Shown: positions 16,392 to 25,766, counted from the stretch's first letter. The stretch: 64,000 nucleotides of DNA from Neisseria sp. (GCA_030538415.1 JAUNTY010000002.1:43667-107666), one strand, 5' to 3'. Notes: a model not told the origin generated them from the letters alone. Numbers and translations are program-made.

Positions 16392-18236
16392 ATGATTGTT
16401 ACCCACACGCTCAAGCTCACTTCCCTTGCCGCCGCCTTGTTGTTGGCGGCCTGCTCCTCTTCCGAGCAACCGCTCGAACCGATTAACCGCGGCGAAACAC
16501 CGGCCGGCGGCATCAGCCTGCCGGGCAGCCGCGCCGTCGAGTCGCCCGCCAAAGTGCTCAGCGACTACAGCCTCTACCGCAGCACGCTCGACGCCATCAA
16601 GCGCGACGATGATATTCTGCCCGCCCAGTTTCTCAGCCAGTCGGGCGACAGTGCCATGGCGGAGAGCGTGCGCAACGAATGGCTGAAAAGCCTCGGCAAG
16701 CGCGGCCAGTGGGCGCAGTTTGACCAGCAATACCGCCTGCTCGACAAAGACGGCCGCGCACAGGAAGTGCAATGTTATGCCAACTACCGCAGCGGCGATT
16801 ACGGCAGGCTTGCAAATGAGCTGGTGCAATCCATCAGCCGCCTGCCGCAGGGCTGCAACAGCTATCTGCAGGCCGCCGCTTCGGCAGGCCGTCTGAACCA
16901 GAATGACGCATGGCGGCGCGTGCGCGGGCTCATCAGCAACAACCAGATTACCGATGCGCGCAACCTTGCCGCCGCCCTCGGCAGCCCGTTTGATGCGGGC
17001 GGGCAGGGTGCGCAGGAATACAGCCTGATTAACGTCATCGGCAACAATGCCAAACGCACCGCCGCGGCCGCCGCGACACTGGAATCCCTGTCGGGCAGCC
17101 TCACGCCGGCACAAAGCGGCTTCGCCTGGGGCGTGCTCGGCCATTACCAGGCGCAAAACCAGAACATGGGCACCGCGCTGGGCTACTACAACCGCGCCGA
17201 CCGCAAGCAACTGAGCGACGAGCAGTTCGAATGGTACGCCCGCGCCGCCCTGCGCCTGCAGCGCTGGAGCGAACTGGAAAACATCATCGGCGACATGCCG
17301 AAAAACCTGCGCGACAGCGGCACCTGGCAATACTGGCTGGCGCGCAGTTATGCCGCACAGGGCAATCAGGCGCGCGCGCGCGGCATTTATGAAAAAGTGG
17401 CCGACAGCGGCCGCAACTTCTACGCCGTGATGGCCACCGAAGAGCTCGGCCGCCGCATCAACACGCGCAACAATGTCGGCGCGGCTTCCAAGCGCGATGT
17501 CGACACGCTCGCCCGCGACGGCGGCATCGACCGTGCGCTTACCTTGTTCCGCGCCAGCCAAAACAGCGGCGACTGGAATATGCGCCGTCAGTCGCAGGCC
17601 GAATGGCGTTATGCCACCCGCGGTGCCGATGAAGACACCCTGCTGGCCGCAGCGCAGCTTGCGTTTGACAACCAGTTTTACGAAATGGCCATCAACAGCG
17701 CCGAGCGCACCGACAACAAGCTCAATTACAACTTGCGCTACATCTCGCCCTTCCGCAACATCACCGAGCGCTATGCCGCGCAGGCAGGCGTCGACCCCGC
17801 CTGGGTTTACGGCCTGATTCGTCAGGAAAGCCGCTTCATGATTGGCGCGCGCTCCAGCGTCGGCGCCACCGGCCTGATGCAGGTGATGCCCGCCACCGCC
17901 AACGAAATCGCCGCCAAAATCGGCATGAGCCCGAGCGAGCTGCACAGCATGGACGGCAATATCCGCATGGGCACCTGGTATCTGGGCGATGCCAAACGCC
18001 GCCTCAGCAATGACGAAGTGATGGCCACCGCAGGCTACAACGCAGGCCCCAGCCGCGCCCGCCGCTGGCAGGCCGCCACCCCGCTGGAAGGCGCGATTTA
18101 CGCCGAAACCATCCCCTTCAACGAAACCCGCGATTACGTGAAAAAAGTGATGACCAACGCTACTTATTACGCCAGCCTCTTCAACGAGCCGCAAACCTCG
18201 CTGAAACAGCGCATGGGCACCGTGCCGGGGCGTTGA
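16392..18236 (+). CDS. ltgA: soluble-type lytic murein transglycosylase lipoprotein (LtgA-like)
   Basis: A 614-residue Slt70-family enzyme that cleaves the MurNAc-GlcNAc bond to give 1,6-anhydro ends. A lipobox LAAC places the lipidated Cys at 21, so it is an outer-membrane or periplasm-facing lipoprotein. The long alpha-superhelical part (about 50-450) is followed by the catalytic domain with VYGLIRQESRF (catalytic Glu479), GATGLMQVMPATA and TAGYNAGPSRA. Length and order fit neisserial LtgA. A long frame on the opposite strand is a shadow of this GC-rich gene. The Shine-Dalgarno before the ATG is weak. Confidence 0.93.
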   Translation: MIVTHTLKLTSLAAALLLAACSSSEQPLEPINRGETPAGGISLPGSRAVESPAKVLSDYSLYRSTLDAIKRDDDILPAQFLSQSGDSAMAESVRNEWLKSLGKRGQWAQFDQQYRLLDKDGRAQEVQCYANYRSGDYGRLANELVQSISRLPQGCNSYLQAAASAGRLNQNDAWRRVRGLISNNQITDARNLAAALGSPFDAGGQGAQEYSLINVIGNNAKRTAAAAATLESLSGSLTPAQSGFAWGVLGHYQAQNQNMGTALGYYNRADRKQLSDEQFEWYARAALRLQRWSELENIIGDMPKNLRDSGTWQYWLARSYAAQGNQARARGIYEKVADSGRNFYAVMATEELGRRINTRNNVGAASKRDVDTLARDGGIDRALTLFRASQNSGDWNMRRQSQAEWRYATRGADEDTLLAAAQLAFDNQFYEMAINSAERTDNKLNYNLRYISPFRNITERYAAQAGVDPAWVYGLIRQESRFMIGARSSVGATGLMQVMPATANEIAAKIGMSPSELHSMDGNIRMGTWYLGDAKRRLSNDEVMATAGYNAGPSRARRWQAATPLEGAIYAETIPFNETRDYVKKVMTNATYYASLFNEPQTSLKQRMGTVPGR

Positions 18237-18253
18237 TGCCGATTCATCATCAA

Positions 18254-18282
18254 AGGCCGTCTGAAAGCGTTTCAGACGGCCT
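18254..18282. terminator. uptake-sequence hairpin after the transglycosylase
   Basis: AGGCCGTCTGAAA and TTTCAGACGGCCT separated by three bases, 18 bases after the stop. Confidence 0.75.
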
Positions 18283-18300
18283 CGTTGCGAGTAAAACCAC

Positions 18301-19068
18301 ATGCTCAAGTCATGCAAATACCTTTTCGGCAGCCTGATATTGGCTGCTTGTTTCGGCGCGGGCGCCAAAGACCTCACCATTTTGGTGGTGGGGCAGTCAA
18401 TGTCGGCCAACAGCGGCGGCCATGTTTACCGCGAGCCGGTTAAAGGGCTGTATCAGATAGACCTGGAAGGCCGACGCGTGCCCGCCAAAGATCCGCTGTT
18501 GTGGGCGTCGAGCGACGGCGGCAGCCTGTGGATGCCGCTGGGGCGCAAGATTTTGCAGGCCAAGCTGGCCGACAGCGTCACCTTCATGCCCATCGGCAAA
18601 GGCGGCACCTCGCTGGAAAACTGGCTCACCCCCGGCAGCTATGTCAACGGCAAAATGTATCGTGCGCTGGAAATCATCGAGCGTAACAACATCAAATTTG
18701 ATTACGTGTTTTTCCTGCAGGGCTCGTCAGACGTGGGCACGCCGATGAAAGACTACGCCACCCGCTTTTACACCCTGCACCACATCATTCAGGGCCGTCT
18801 GAAAAAAAGCGGCAGCGACCCCGCCTGGATTATCGCCCGCCATACCCGCTGCGGCGATTTGTATGACGCCGATATCGTGGCCGTGCAACACGCCATTGGC
18901 CGCCGCGACAATCAAAAGCATTATTTCGTCGGCCCCGACACCAACCCCGTGGCCATGCGCTACCGCCGCGACCGCTGCCACCTCAATCAGGCCGGGCAGG
19001 AGCTGGTGTCGGACATGTGGCTGCAAAGTCTGAAAGAGGTCATGCAGAAGCAGGGCAGGAAGCCTTGA
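18301..19068 (+). CDS. periplasmic SGNH/sialate-O-acetylesterase-like hydrolase
   Basis: A 255-residue protein with a signal peptide (hydrophobic residues about 6-20, LFGSLILAACFGAGA; the Cys could also be lipidated). The serine block is VVGQSMSANSGGH (Ser near 33), FMPIGKGGTSLENWL supplies the Gly block, YVFFLQGSSDVG resembles the Asn/Gln block, and DRCHLNQAG gives the catalytic Asp-x-x-His. This is the order of the SASA branch of SGNH hydrolases, which remove acetyl esters from sugars. The true substrate is unknown. It follows the transglycosylase, so a peptidoglycan or surface-glycan acetyl group is a reasonable guess only. Confidence 0.75.
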   Translation: MLKSCKYLFGSLILAACFGAGAKDLTILVVGQSMSANSGGHVYREPVKGLYQIDLEGRRVPAKDPLLWASSDGGSLWMPLGRKILQAKLADSVTFMPIGKGGTSLENWLTPGSYVNGKMYRALEIIERNNIKFDYVFFLQGSSDVGTPMKDYATRFYTLHHIIQGRLKKSGSDPAWIIARHTRCGDLYDADIVAVQHAIGRRDNQKHYFVGPDTNPVAMRYRRDRCHLNQAGQELVSDMWLQSLKEVMQKQGRKP

Positions 19069-19082
19069 GCCTGAAATTGGCA

Positions 19083-19190
19083 TATAGTCGGAGAAATTAG
19101 CTTCTGATACAAGGCGGTGAGCCGCAGACAGTACAAATAGTACGACAAGGCGAGCCAACGTCGTAGCAGAAACTAATTTCTTCGACTATA
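19083..19190. mobile_element. Correia-like element (TATAGTCGGAGAAATTAG ends)
   Basis: A 108-bp element with ends TATAGTCGGAGAAATTAG / CTAATTTCTTCGACTATA and an intact core, 14 bases after the SGNH hydrolase gene. Confidence 0.88.
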
Positions 19191-19226
19191 GCCAGAAGAA
19201 TGTGCTGCTCGGCTATCAAACAAGCC

Positions 19227-19440
19227 GAGACCTTTGCAAAATTCCCCTGCCCGCCGCACCCGCGCAGGCGGGTGCCTAGTGCAAAGCGTAGCTTTGCTTG
19301 CCTGCCCATCTTGATGATAAAAAATTAATATTAATCAATAGGTTGTAAATTTACAAAGCTGGTGTGTTTAAGCTGAAGCTACGCTTCAGACTGGGCACCC
19401 GCCTGCGCGGGTGCGACGGTTATTTTTTTGCAAAGGTCTC
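19227..19440. mobile_element. 214-bp MITE with GAGACCTTTGCAAAA ends
   Basis: The terminal inverted repeats GAGACCTTTGCAAAA and TTTTGCAAAGGTCTC enclose a symmetrical interior with GCACCCGCGCAGGCGGGTGC hairpins at both sides and an AT-rich centre. The ends resemble those I recall for IS1106-like IS5-family elements of Neisseria, so it is probably mobilised in trans. The same family occurs at 21096, 25693, 31237 and 53584. Confidence 0.75.
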
Positions 19441-19507
19441 AAGCCGCCTGTCTGAGCCGGTATCCGCGCAACAACGATGATGGAAACGCCTGCATTATTT
19501 GTGTCAA

Positions 19508-19543
19508 AAGGCCGTCTGAAACATTGTTTGCAGACGGCCTTTT
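19508..19543. terminator. uptake-sequence hairpin after ackA
   Basis: AAGGCCGTCTG pairs with CAGACGGCCTT, loop of about 13 bases. It lies 18 bases beyond the ackA stop on the minus strand. Confidence 0.7.
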
Positions 19544-19560
19544 GCTGTGTTGCGGACGGA

Positions 19561-20829
19561 TTATTGACCGCCTCCCGACAATGCCAGCGTATCGAATGCA
19601 ATCATGCGCTCTTCGTTGGTGGGCACCACCAACACGGCGGGGGCGGTGCCGGGGCGGGTGATGAAGCCTGCCTTGCCGAAGCGCACTTCTTCGTTGGCTT
19701 CGTCGTCAAACTCGATGCCGAGAATGCCGAGGTAGCCGATGGTTTTGGCGCGAATCAGGCTGGAGTTTTCGCCGATGCCGCCGGTAAACACAACAGCATC
19801 GAGGCGGCCGGTGGCCACGGTCATTGAGGCGATGTATTTGGCGAGGCGGTAGGCGGTCACTTCCAGCGCCAGTTGCGCGCCTTCGTGGCCGTCGGCGGCG
19901 GCTTCCTGAATGCTGCGCATGTCGTTGGACAATTCGGAAATGCCCAGCAGGCCGGATTTTTTGTTGAGCATATCGGTGACTTGTTTGGCGCTCATGCCGG
20001 TGGCTTCTTCGATAAAGCCGAATGCGCCGGGATCGAGGTCGCCGCTGCGGGTGCCCATCACCAGACCTTCGAGCGGGGTGAGACCCATGCTGGTGTCTTT
20101 CGATTCGCCGCCCAATACGGCGGCTACCGAGGCGCCGTTACCCAAGTGGGCAATCACCAGCGCGGTGTCTTTGAGGTCTTTGCCGAGCAGGTTGGCGGCT
20201 TCCTGCGCCACATAGCGGTAGCTGGTGCCGTGGAAACCGTAGCGGCGCAGGCCGTGGTTGCGGTAGAGCTCGCGCGGCACGGCGTAGGTGTAGGCATGCT
20301 CAGGCATGGTTTGGTGAAATGCTGTGTCGAATACGCCCACATTCGGCAGGCCGGGGAAAATGGTTTGCGCGGCGCGGATGCCGGTGAGGTTGGCGGGATT
20401 GTGCAGCGGTGCCAGCGGAATGCATTCTTCCAGCGTGTCAATCACATCGTCGGTAATCAATACCGAGCCGGAATATTTCTCGCCGCCGTGTACCACGCGG
20501 TGGCCGATGGCAACGACAAGGCTCTGCAAATCGTGGGCTTTCAATTCTTCCAGTAGCGCTTCCACCGCGCCGGTGTGGTCGTTTTTATCGGTAAGTTCCA
20601 CGCGGTGGCGCTCGCCGTTGACTTTGTTGACAAACCATGAGCGGCGGCCGACCAGTTGCACTTTCGGATTTTCGAAATAGTTGAAGGTGATGTAGGCCTC
20701 GGGGGTGGTGAGTTTTTCGGCCAGGCAGCTCAATACCAGCTCGCCGTTTTCGCTGTCGAGCAGCGCGCCTTTGAGCGACGAGCTGCCGCAGTTCAGCACC
20801 AGAATCAGTTTGTGGGTTTCTTGGCTCAT
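19561..20829 (-). CDS. ackA: acetate kinase
   Basis: A 422-residue ASKHA-fold kinase making acetyl phosphate from acetate and ATP, or the reverse. Visible motifs are LILVLNCGSSSLKGAL at the N-terminus, IGHRVVHGGEKYSG, NVGVFDTAFHQTMPEHAYTYAVP, RYGFHGTSYRYV, IAHLGNGASVAAV, MGLTPLEGLVMGTRSGDLDP and VVFTGGIGENS. GGAGAACC precedes the ATG. It is in line with prpF upstream on the minus strand, an order also known from neisserial methylcitrate loci, but prpB, prpC and acnD are not here. Confidence 0.97.
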   Translation of the reverse strand: MSQETHKLILVLNCGSSSLKGALLDSENGELVLSCLAEKLTTPEAYITFNYFENPKVQLVGRRSWFVNKVNGERHRVELTDKNDHTGAVEALLEELKAHDLQSLVVAIGHRVVHGGEKYSGSVLITDDVIDTLEECIPLAPLHNPANLTGIRAAQTIFPGLPNVGVFDTAFHQTMPEHAYTYAVPRELYRNHGLRRYGFHGTSYRYVAQEAANLLGKDLKDTALVIAHLGNGASVAAVLGGESKDTSMGLTPLEGLVMGTRSGDLDPGAFGFIEEATGMSAKQVTDMLNKKSGLLGISELSNDMRSIQEAAADGHEGAQLALEVTAYRLAKYIASMTVATGRLDAVVFTGGIGENSSLIRAKTIGYLGILGIEFDDEANEEVRFGKAGFITRPGTAPAVLVVPTNEERMIAFDTLALSGGGQ

Positions 20830-21095
20830 GGGGGTTCTCCTGTATTTTTCTTGTATCGGTTATGCTTTTGGGTTCTTGCTTGCGCTGTAGTGGAATGTAA
20901 TCGAAGCGGGCGGGTTTGTGAAATTATTTCTGTGGATTGAAGCCATCAGAAAAACTGATGTTTCAGACGGCCTGTGATATTTTCATATGTTGCCCGATGG
21001 AACGGGCGGGGAAGATGGACGTTCCAACCGCCAAAGCTGTTGCGGGCAATGTTTTGCCGGGTTACGCCTTGAGGGCTAACCCAGCCTACGGTGTT
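20830..21095. other. non-coding region upstream of ackA
   Basis: Contains the ackA Shine-Dalgarno, one uptake sequence (about 20960) and no supportable gene. A short frame at 20937-21137 has no recognisable content. Confidence 0.5.
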
Positions 21096-21271
21096 GAGGC
21101 CTTTGCAAGAAAATATAGTCGTTTCAATTTAGATTGATACAGCGTTGCTGCGCCTTGCCGTACTACCTGTACTGTCTTCGGCTTGCTGCCTTGTCTCAAT
21201 CTAAATTGAAACGACTATAACCGTCGCACCCGCCTGCGCGGGCGCGACAAGTGGGGATTTTGCAAAGCTCT
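21096..21271. mobile_element. short MITE (GAGGCCTTTGCAA ends) interrupted by a Correia-like element
   Basis: The left part GAGGCCTTTGCAAGAAAA and the right part ACCGTCGCACCC...TTTTGCAAAGCTCTC rejoin, after removing 21114-21219 and keeping one TA, to the sequence GCAAAAAATAACCGTCGC seen in intact family members such as 53584. Confidence 0.75.
21114..21219. mobile_element. Correia-like element (TATAGTCGTTTCAATTTAG ends) inside a MITE
   Basis: A 106-bp complete element with exact matching ends. The host MITE is duplicated at TA only. Confidence 0.88.
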
Positions 21272-21272
21272 C

Positions 21273-21305
21273 AGGCCGTCTGAAAACCAGGTTTTCAGAC
21301 GGCCT
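21273..21305. terminator. uptake-sequence hairpin after prpF
   Basis: AGGCCGTCTGAAAACC paired with GGTTTTCAGACGGCCT, 4 bases beyond the prpF stop on the minus strand. Confidence 0.75.
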
Positions 21306-21308
21306 CAA

Positions 21309-22499
21309 TCAAAAGCAATCGCCCGGCACGCGCACGCTGCCTTCCATGATGATGCGGGCGCTGCGGCTCATGATGGCTTTGGTGACCGTCCATTCGCCGT
21401 TGTGTTGTTTCGCTTCCGCACCCACACGCAAAGTGCCGGACGGGTGGCCGAAGCGCACGGCTTCGCGTTCACCGCCTCCTGCGGCCAGATTGACCAAGGT
21501 TCCCGGGATGGCGGCCGCGGTACCGATGGCGACGGCGGCGGTGCCCATCATGGCGTGGTGCAGTTTGCCCATACTGAGCGCGCGCACCAGCAAATCGATG
21601 TCGGCAGCATCAACCGCTTTGCCGCTGCTGGCGGTGTAGCTTTTCGGCGGTGCGACAAAGGCCACTTTCGGCGTGTGCTGGCGGGTGGCGGCTTCGCTCA
21701 CGTCTTGAATCAGCCCCATTTTTAGCGCACCGTAGGCGCGGATGGTTTCAAAACGCGCAAGCGTTTCGGCATCGTTGTTGATGTCGTCTTGCAGCTCGGT
21801 GCCGCTGTAGCCGATGTCGGCGGCGTTGACGAACACGGTCGGAATGCCCGCGTTAATCAGCGTGGCCTGAAAAGTGCCGACACCGGGCACCTCCAATTCG
21901 TCCACCAGATTGCCGGTGGGGAACATTGCGCCGCCGTCTTCACCGTCGTCGGCGGGATCGACAAATTCAAGCTGGATTTCGGCGGCGGGGAAGGTGACGC
22001 CGTCGAGCTCGAAATCGCCGGTTTCCTGCACTTCGCCGTTGGTTATCGGCACATGGGCGATGATGGTTTTCTGAATATTCGCCTGCCAGATGCGCACGGT
22101 GCAGAGGCCGTTTGAAGGAATGCGTTCGGCATCGACCAAGCCTGCGTGAATCGCAAATGCGCCGACGGCGGCGGAAAGGTTGCCGCAGTTGCCGCTCCAA
22201 TCGACAAACGGCTTGTCGATGGAAACCTGGCCGAACAGATAATCGACATCGTGGCCGGGCTGGGCGGATTTGTCCAGAATCACGGCTTTACTGGTGGAGG
22301 AGCTGGCGTTGCCGAGGCCGTCGATCTGCTTGCCGTAGGGGTCGGGGCTGCCGAGCACGCGCAACAGAATGGCATCACGTGCCGCGCCCGCGCTTTGGGC
22401 GGCTTCGGGCAAATCCGTGCGTTTGAAAAAGACACCTTTGGAGGTGCCGCCGCGCATATAGGTGGCGGGGATTTTGATTTGGGCGGGGAAGTTGCTCAT
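21309..22499 (-). CDS. prpF: 2-methylaconitate cis-trans isomerase PrpF
   Basis: A 396-residue PrpF-family protein that isomerises 2-methylaconitate for the AcnD branch of the 2-methylcitrate (propionate) cycle. Family blocks are seen: IKIPATYMRGGTSKGVFF at the N-terminus, GLGNASSSTSKAV, VDWSGNCGNLSAAVGAFAI (Cys in the NCGN motif), MMGTAAVAIGTAAAIPGTLVN, and RFGHPSGTLRVGA near the C-terminus. In other neisseriae it lies with prpB, prpC and acnD. Here only ackA follows, with a MITE in between, so the cycle genes are elsewhere or absent. Confidence 0.93.
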   Translation of the reverse strand: MSNFPAQIKIPATYMRGGTSKGVFFKRTDLPEAAQSAGAARDAILLRVLGSPDPYGKQIDGLGNASSSTSKAVILDKSAQPGHDVDYLFGQVSIDKPFVDWSGNCGNLSAAVGAFAIHAGLVDAERIPSNGLCTVRIWQANIQKTIIAHVPITNGEVQETGDFELDGVTFPAAEIQLEFVDPADDGEDGGAMFPTGNLVDELEVPGVGTFQATLINAGIPTVFVNAADIGYSGTELQDDINNDAETLARFETIRAYGALKMGLIQDVSEAATRQHTPKVAFVAPPKSYTASSGKAVDAADIDLLVRALSMGKLHHAMMGTAAVAIGTAAAIPGTLVNLAAGGGEREAVRFGHPSGTLRVGAEAKQHNGEWTVTKAIMSRSARIIMEGSVRVPGDCF

Positions 22500-22537
22500 T
22501 CGGGGGTTTCCTTTGCTGAAGTGTTTTTCTTGTGGGG

Positions 22538-22710
22538 TACAGTCGAAGAAATGAGTTTCTGCTACGGCGTTGGCTCGCCTTGTATCAGAATCTATAGTTG
22601 TTTCAATTTAGCTTGAGACAAGGCAGCAAGCCGCAGACAGTACAGATAGTACGGCAAGGCTCAGCAACACTGTATCAAACTAACGGAACGGCTATACATC
22701 TCCGACTATA
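22538..22710. mobile_element. Correia-like element (outer, internally deleted) with nested element
   Basis: It begins TACAGTCGAAGAAATGAG and ends CATCTCCGACTATA. The core is the short form (GCTACGGCGTTGGCTCGCCTTGTATCAG without the centre). The inner element at 22593-22696 sits at the TA of AATC|TA|CATCTCC, close to the right end. Confidence 0.8.
22593..22696. mobile_element. Correia-like element with mismatched ends (chimera)
   Basis: The left end is TATAGTTGTTTCAATTTAG, the right end reads CTAACGGAACGGCTATA. Each belongs to a different end type that in other copies is matched on both sides. The core is intact. Confidence 0.8.
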
Positions 22711-22851
22711 AGGTGCAGGCTATTGTAGTCAGGTTGCCGCCGCAATCAAAGCGCTTTTTTGCAAAGCGGGTATTTTTGGCGGCACAGCTTTTCAGACGGC
22801 CATAAAAAACGCTCCGGTTTGGCGGAGCGTTGCAATCGGGGCATGGCGGTG

Positions 22852-23454
22852 TCAGCGGCGCAAATCGTCTTCCATGTCGGCATCGGTGGCGGCTTCGGCG
22901 GGCGCAGGGGCGGCCATGCCTTCCACGTCTTCGATTTCGTGCCGCTCCAGAATCGCCTGCGGAATCACCGGCGCATCGCTGACCGGCTCCTGCTCCACCG
23001 GGTCAAGGGGGACGGGGGTGACAGCGGCTTCGGGCGGCATCGGCATGTCGGGAATCGGCGCGGCGGCGATTTCTTCCTGCATATCGGTTGCGGCGTCGGC
23101 GGTAACGGTGGCAGCGGCAGCGGCACCTGCGGCCAGATAGCCGACGGTGACGGCTTTGTCGCTGCGTTTGGCCAACTGCTCTTGCAGCGCTTCCGTTCCC
23201 ATCAGGCTTTGCGCGCCGCTGCTCAGGTGCTGGATGACTTTTTGGTAGCTGCGGTTGAGCTCGTCGACGGCGCTAGCGGTATCGGTAAAGTGTTTGTCGA
23301 CATTTTGACGGTATTGGCTGAAACGCTGAATCAGGGCATCGTATTCTTGTTGTTGGCGTTTGTTTTTACGCAATGCCAGCCACATCACCAGCAGGCCCGC
23401 CAGAAAACCAATAACCGCGGCAAGAGCCAATTGTGCTTCCCAGGGCAGATTCAT
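22852..23454 (-). CDS. ZapG/YhcB-like membrane protein (DUF1043)
   Basis: A 200-residue protein with one N-terminal membrane helix (LALAAVIGFLAGLLVMWLAL, residues about 8-27), then a charged coiled coil (KNKRQQQEYDALIQRFSQYRQNVDKHF...QHLSSGAQSLMG) typical of the YhcB/ZapG family linked to cell division and envelope growth. The second half is a Pro/Ala/Glu-rich tail, longer than in E. coli YhcB. The start at 23454 is chosen because GGAG lies just upstream; a longer frame adds 28 unlikely residues. Confidence 0.8.
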   Translation of the reverse strand: MNLPWEAQLALAAVIGFLAGLLVMWLALRKNKRQQQEYDALIQRFSQYRQNVDKHFTDTASAVDELNRSYQKVIQHLSSGAQSLMGTEALQEQLAKRSDKAVTVGYLAAGAAAAATVTADAATDMQEEIAAAPIPDMPMPPEAAVTPVPLDPVEQEPVSDAPVIPQAILERHEIEDVEGMAAPAPAEAATDADMEDDLRR

Positions 23455-23554
23455 CGTTTTTTCTCCTTTTTTCGGGTTATCTGCAATACAGGCTATCTTA
23501 CCAACGAACAGGCAGTTGAAACAACTCAAATCAGGCATTCGTTTGAAAATAAAA

Positions 23555-23580
23555 GCCGTCTGAAAAGCTTTTCAGACGGC
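23555..23580. terminator. perfect uptake-sequence palindrome after poxB
   Basis: GCCGTCTGAAAAG followed directly by its complement, 35 bases beyond the poxB stop on the minus strand. Confidence 0.75.
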
Positions 23581-23614
23581 CTGAGGATAAATAGCTGTGA
23601 ATTATCCTAATCCA

Positions 23615-25339
23615 TTAACGCCAATTGGTTTTCAAAAGCTCAACCACTTCGTCGCCGCGCCCGTTCATAATTGCTTTGAGCATAAAGAGGCTGAAACCTT
23701 TGGCCTGCGCCAGCTCGATTTTCGGCGGCATCACCAATTCCTGCTTGGCGGTTACCACGTCTACAATCACCGGCCCCGGATGGGCAAAAGCCTGTTGCAG
23801 GGCGCCGTCGACCATTTCGGCGTTTTCCACGCGTATGCCTTTGATGCCGATGGCTTCGGCCATGGCGGCAAAATCGGGATTGGCAAGGTCGGTGGCATGA
23901 TCCAGATAGCCTGCGGCTTTCATTTCCATGGCCACGAAACCCAGCGTGCTGTTGTTGAACACCACCACTTTCAGCGGCAGATTCAGCTGCCGGAGGGTAA
24001 GGATTTCGCCCATCATCATGGCAAAACCGCCGTCGCCCGACATCGACACCACCTGCCGCTGCGGAAACGCGCCTTGCGCACCGATGCCTTGCAGCATAGC
24101 ATTGGCCATCGATCCGTGGTTAAACGAGCCGATCAGGCGGCGTTTGCCGTTCATTTTCAGGTAGCGCGCCGCCCATACGGTGGGCGTGCCCACATCGGCG
24201 GTAAACACCGCATCTTCCGCCGCCAGCGCGCTGATGCGGCTGGCGAGGTATTGCGGATGAATGGGTCGGCCGTTTTCGGTGGGCGCGGCCAAATCATCGA
24301 GACCGGCACGCGCCTTGGCATAATGCGTTTTGGCTGTTTGCAGGAATTTGCCGTCGGCACGGTTTTGCAGCAGCGGCAGCACGGCGTTGACGGTTTCTTT
24401 CACGTCGCCGACGATGCCTTGCGTGAGCGCCACCCGTTTGCCCAGCGCGCCGGGATTGCGATCGACCTGAATCACTTTGGCGTGTTCCGGATAAAACGGG
24501 CGGTAGGGGAAATCGGTGCCCAACATCAGCAGGGTATCGCTGTTTTCCATCGCATGGTAGCCGGATGAAAAACCAATCAGGCCGGTCATGCCCACATCGT
24601 TGGGGTTGCCCCATTCGATATGCTCTTTGCCGCGCAGGGCGTGTACCACCGGCGCCTGCAGTTTTTCGGCCAGCGCCACCACCTCATCATGCGCGCCCGC
24701 GCAGCCGCTGCCGGCGAAAATGGTCAGCGCTTTGGCCTGGTTCAAATGCCCGGCCAATGTTTGCACATCCGCTTCGTTTGGCAACAGGCGCGGTTTTTGC
24801 GGCGCCGTCCATTTTGCCGCCGGAACGGCGGCTTCCATCAGCGACACATCGCCCGGCAACACAATCACCGCCACGCCGCCTTGGCCGACCGCGGTATTGA
24901 GGGCGCGAAACAATACTTCCGGCATCTGCTTGGGATTGCTGACGAGCTCGACGAAATCGCTGCATTCGCGGAAAAGCTCCTGCGGATGGGTTTCCTGAAA
25001 ATAGCCCAGGCCGATTTCGGAAGAGGGAATGTGCGACGCAATCGCCAATACCGGTACATGGTTGCGCTGGCAGTCAAACAAGCCGTTGATCAAATGCAGG
25101 TTGCCGGGGCCGCAGCTGCCCGCGCAAACCGCCAATTCGCCCGTGAGCGCCGCTTCCGCGCCCGCCGCAAAAGCCGCGGTTTCTTCATGGCGCATGTGCA
25201 TCCATTCGATGCGCCCGTCGCGGCGCAGGCTGTCGTTGATGCCGTTGAGGCTGTCGCCCGTGATGCCCCAGATGCGCTTTACGCCTGCATCGGCGAGAAT
25301 TTCCACCAATAAATCGGCGACGGTTTTGCTTTTTGCCAT
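23615..25339 (-). CDS. poxB: pyruvate dehydrogenase (quinone) PoxB-type
   Basis: A 574-residue thiamine-diphosphate enzyme converting pyruvate to acetate and CO2 with electrons passed to the quinone pool. The N-terminal domain has [15 protein letters not shown] and the catalytic Glu in [29 protein letters not shown] follows. The C-terminal ThDP site reads [32 protein letters not shown]. Its acetate product links in function to ackA nearby, though they are separate units. It carries uptake-sequence hairpins at both ends. Confidence 0.93.
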   Translation of the reverse strand: MAKSKTVADLLVEILADAGVKRIWGITGDSLNGINDSLRRDGRIEWMHMRHEETAAFAAGAEAALTGELAVCAGSCGPGNLHLINGLFDCQRNHVPVLAIASHIPSSEIGLGYFQETHPQELFRECSDFVELVSNPKQMPEVLFRALNTAVGQGGVAVIVLPGDVSLMEAAVPAAKWTAPQKPRLLPNEADVQTLAGHLNQAKALTIFAGSGCAGAHDEVVALAEKLQAPVVHALRGKEHIEWGNPNDVGMTGLIGFSSGYHAMENSDTLLMLGTDFPYRPFYPEHAKVIQVDRNPGALGKRVALTQGIVGDVKETVNAVLPLLQNRADGKFLQTAKTHYAKARAGLDDLAAPTENGRPIHPQYLASRISALAAEDAVFTADVGTPTVWAARYLKMNGKRRLIGSFNHGSMANAMLQGIGAQGAFPQRQVVSMSGDGGFAMMMGEILTLRQLNLPLKVVVFNNSTLGFVAMEMKAAGYLDHATDLANPDFAAMAEAIGIKGIRVENAEMVDGALQQAFAHPGPVIVDVVTAKQELVMPPKIELAQAKGFSLFMLKAIMNGRGDEVVELLKTNWR

Positions 25340-25440
25340 AATCTGCCTTTCTTGTTAGCGTGTGTGGATAATCATATAAAATACCCAGCATACGCCGCTC
25401 ACCGTCGAAAATCAGCCTTGATTACATATTTATACATAAC

Positions 25441-25469
25441 AAGGCCGTCTGAAACGTTCAGACGGCCTT
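25441..25469. terminator. uptake-sequence hairpin upstream of poxB
   Basis: AAGGCCGTCTGAA and TTCAGACGGCCTT with a 3-base loop. It has no nearby gene ending into it, so it may be an uptake site only. Confidence 0.5.
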
Positions 25470-25476
25470 TGCCAGC

Positions 25477-25692
25477 TAGGGCTTCCTGACAATTTGTTTA
25501 TGAGGGGATTTTTGTTCCTGGAAATGCAGATGCAAGCCTACTCAAAGAGGGCGGTTTTACACGCTGCGCTAGTAAAACCAGCCAAAACGCAGCAAGATTG
25601 GACATCTTGCGAGGCTTTTTAACGCAGCAGGTGCGTTTTCAGGGGCAAAAAGCACCCGTAAATCGACACCGCTGCGCTGTCAGGAAGCCCTA
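25477..25692. mobile_element. 216-bp MITE with TAGGGCTTCCTGACA ends
   Basis: TAGGGCTTCCTGACA at the left and its complement TGTCAGGAAGCCCTA at the right. The interior has no frame. A 39-bp version made of little more than the two ends occurs at 46205-46243. Confidence 0.75.
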
Positions 25693-25766
25693 GAGACCTT
25701 TGCAAAAAATAACCGCCGCACCTGCCTGCGCGGGTGCGGCGGGCCGGGGAATTTTGCCAAAGCCTC
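25693..25766. mobile_element. short MITE with GAGACCTTTGCAAAA ends
   Basis: A 74-bp deletion form of the 214-bp family (GAGACCTTTGCAAAAAATAACC ... GGGGAATTTTGCCAAAGCCTC), directly abutting the previous MITE. Confidence 0.7.

Noticed and set aside
16338..18410. 690-codon open frame on the minus strand over the transglycosylase gene
   Set aside because: It is the antisense shadow of a GC-rich gene with perfect family motifs on the plus strand; the translation has low-complexity Ala/Gly/Val/His runs and no domain.
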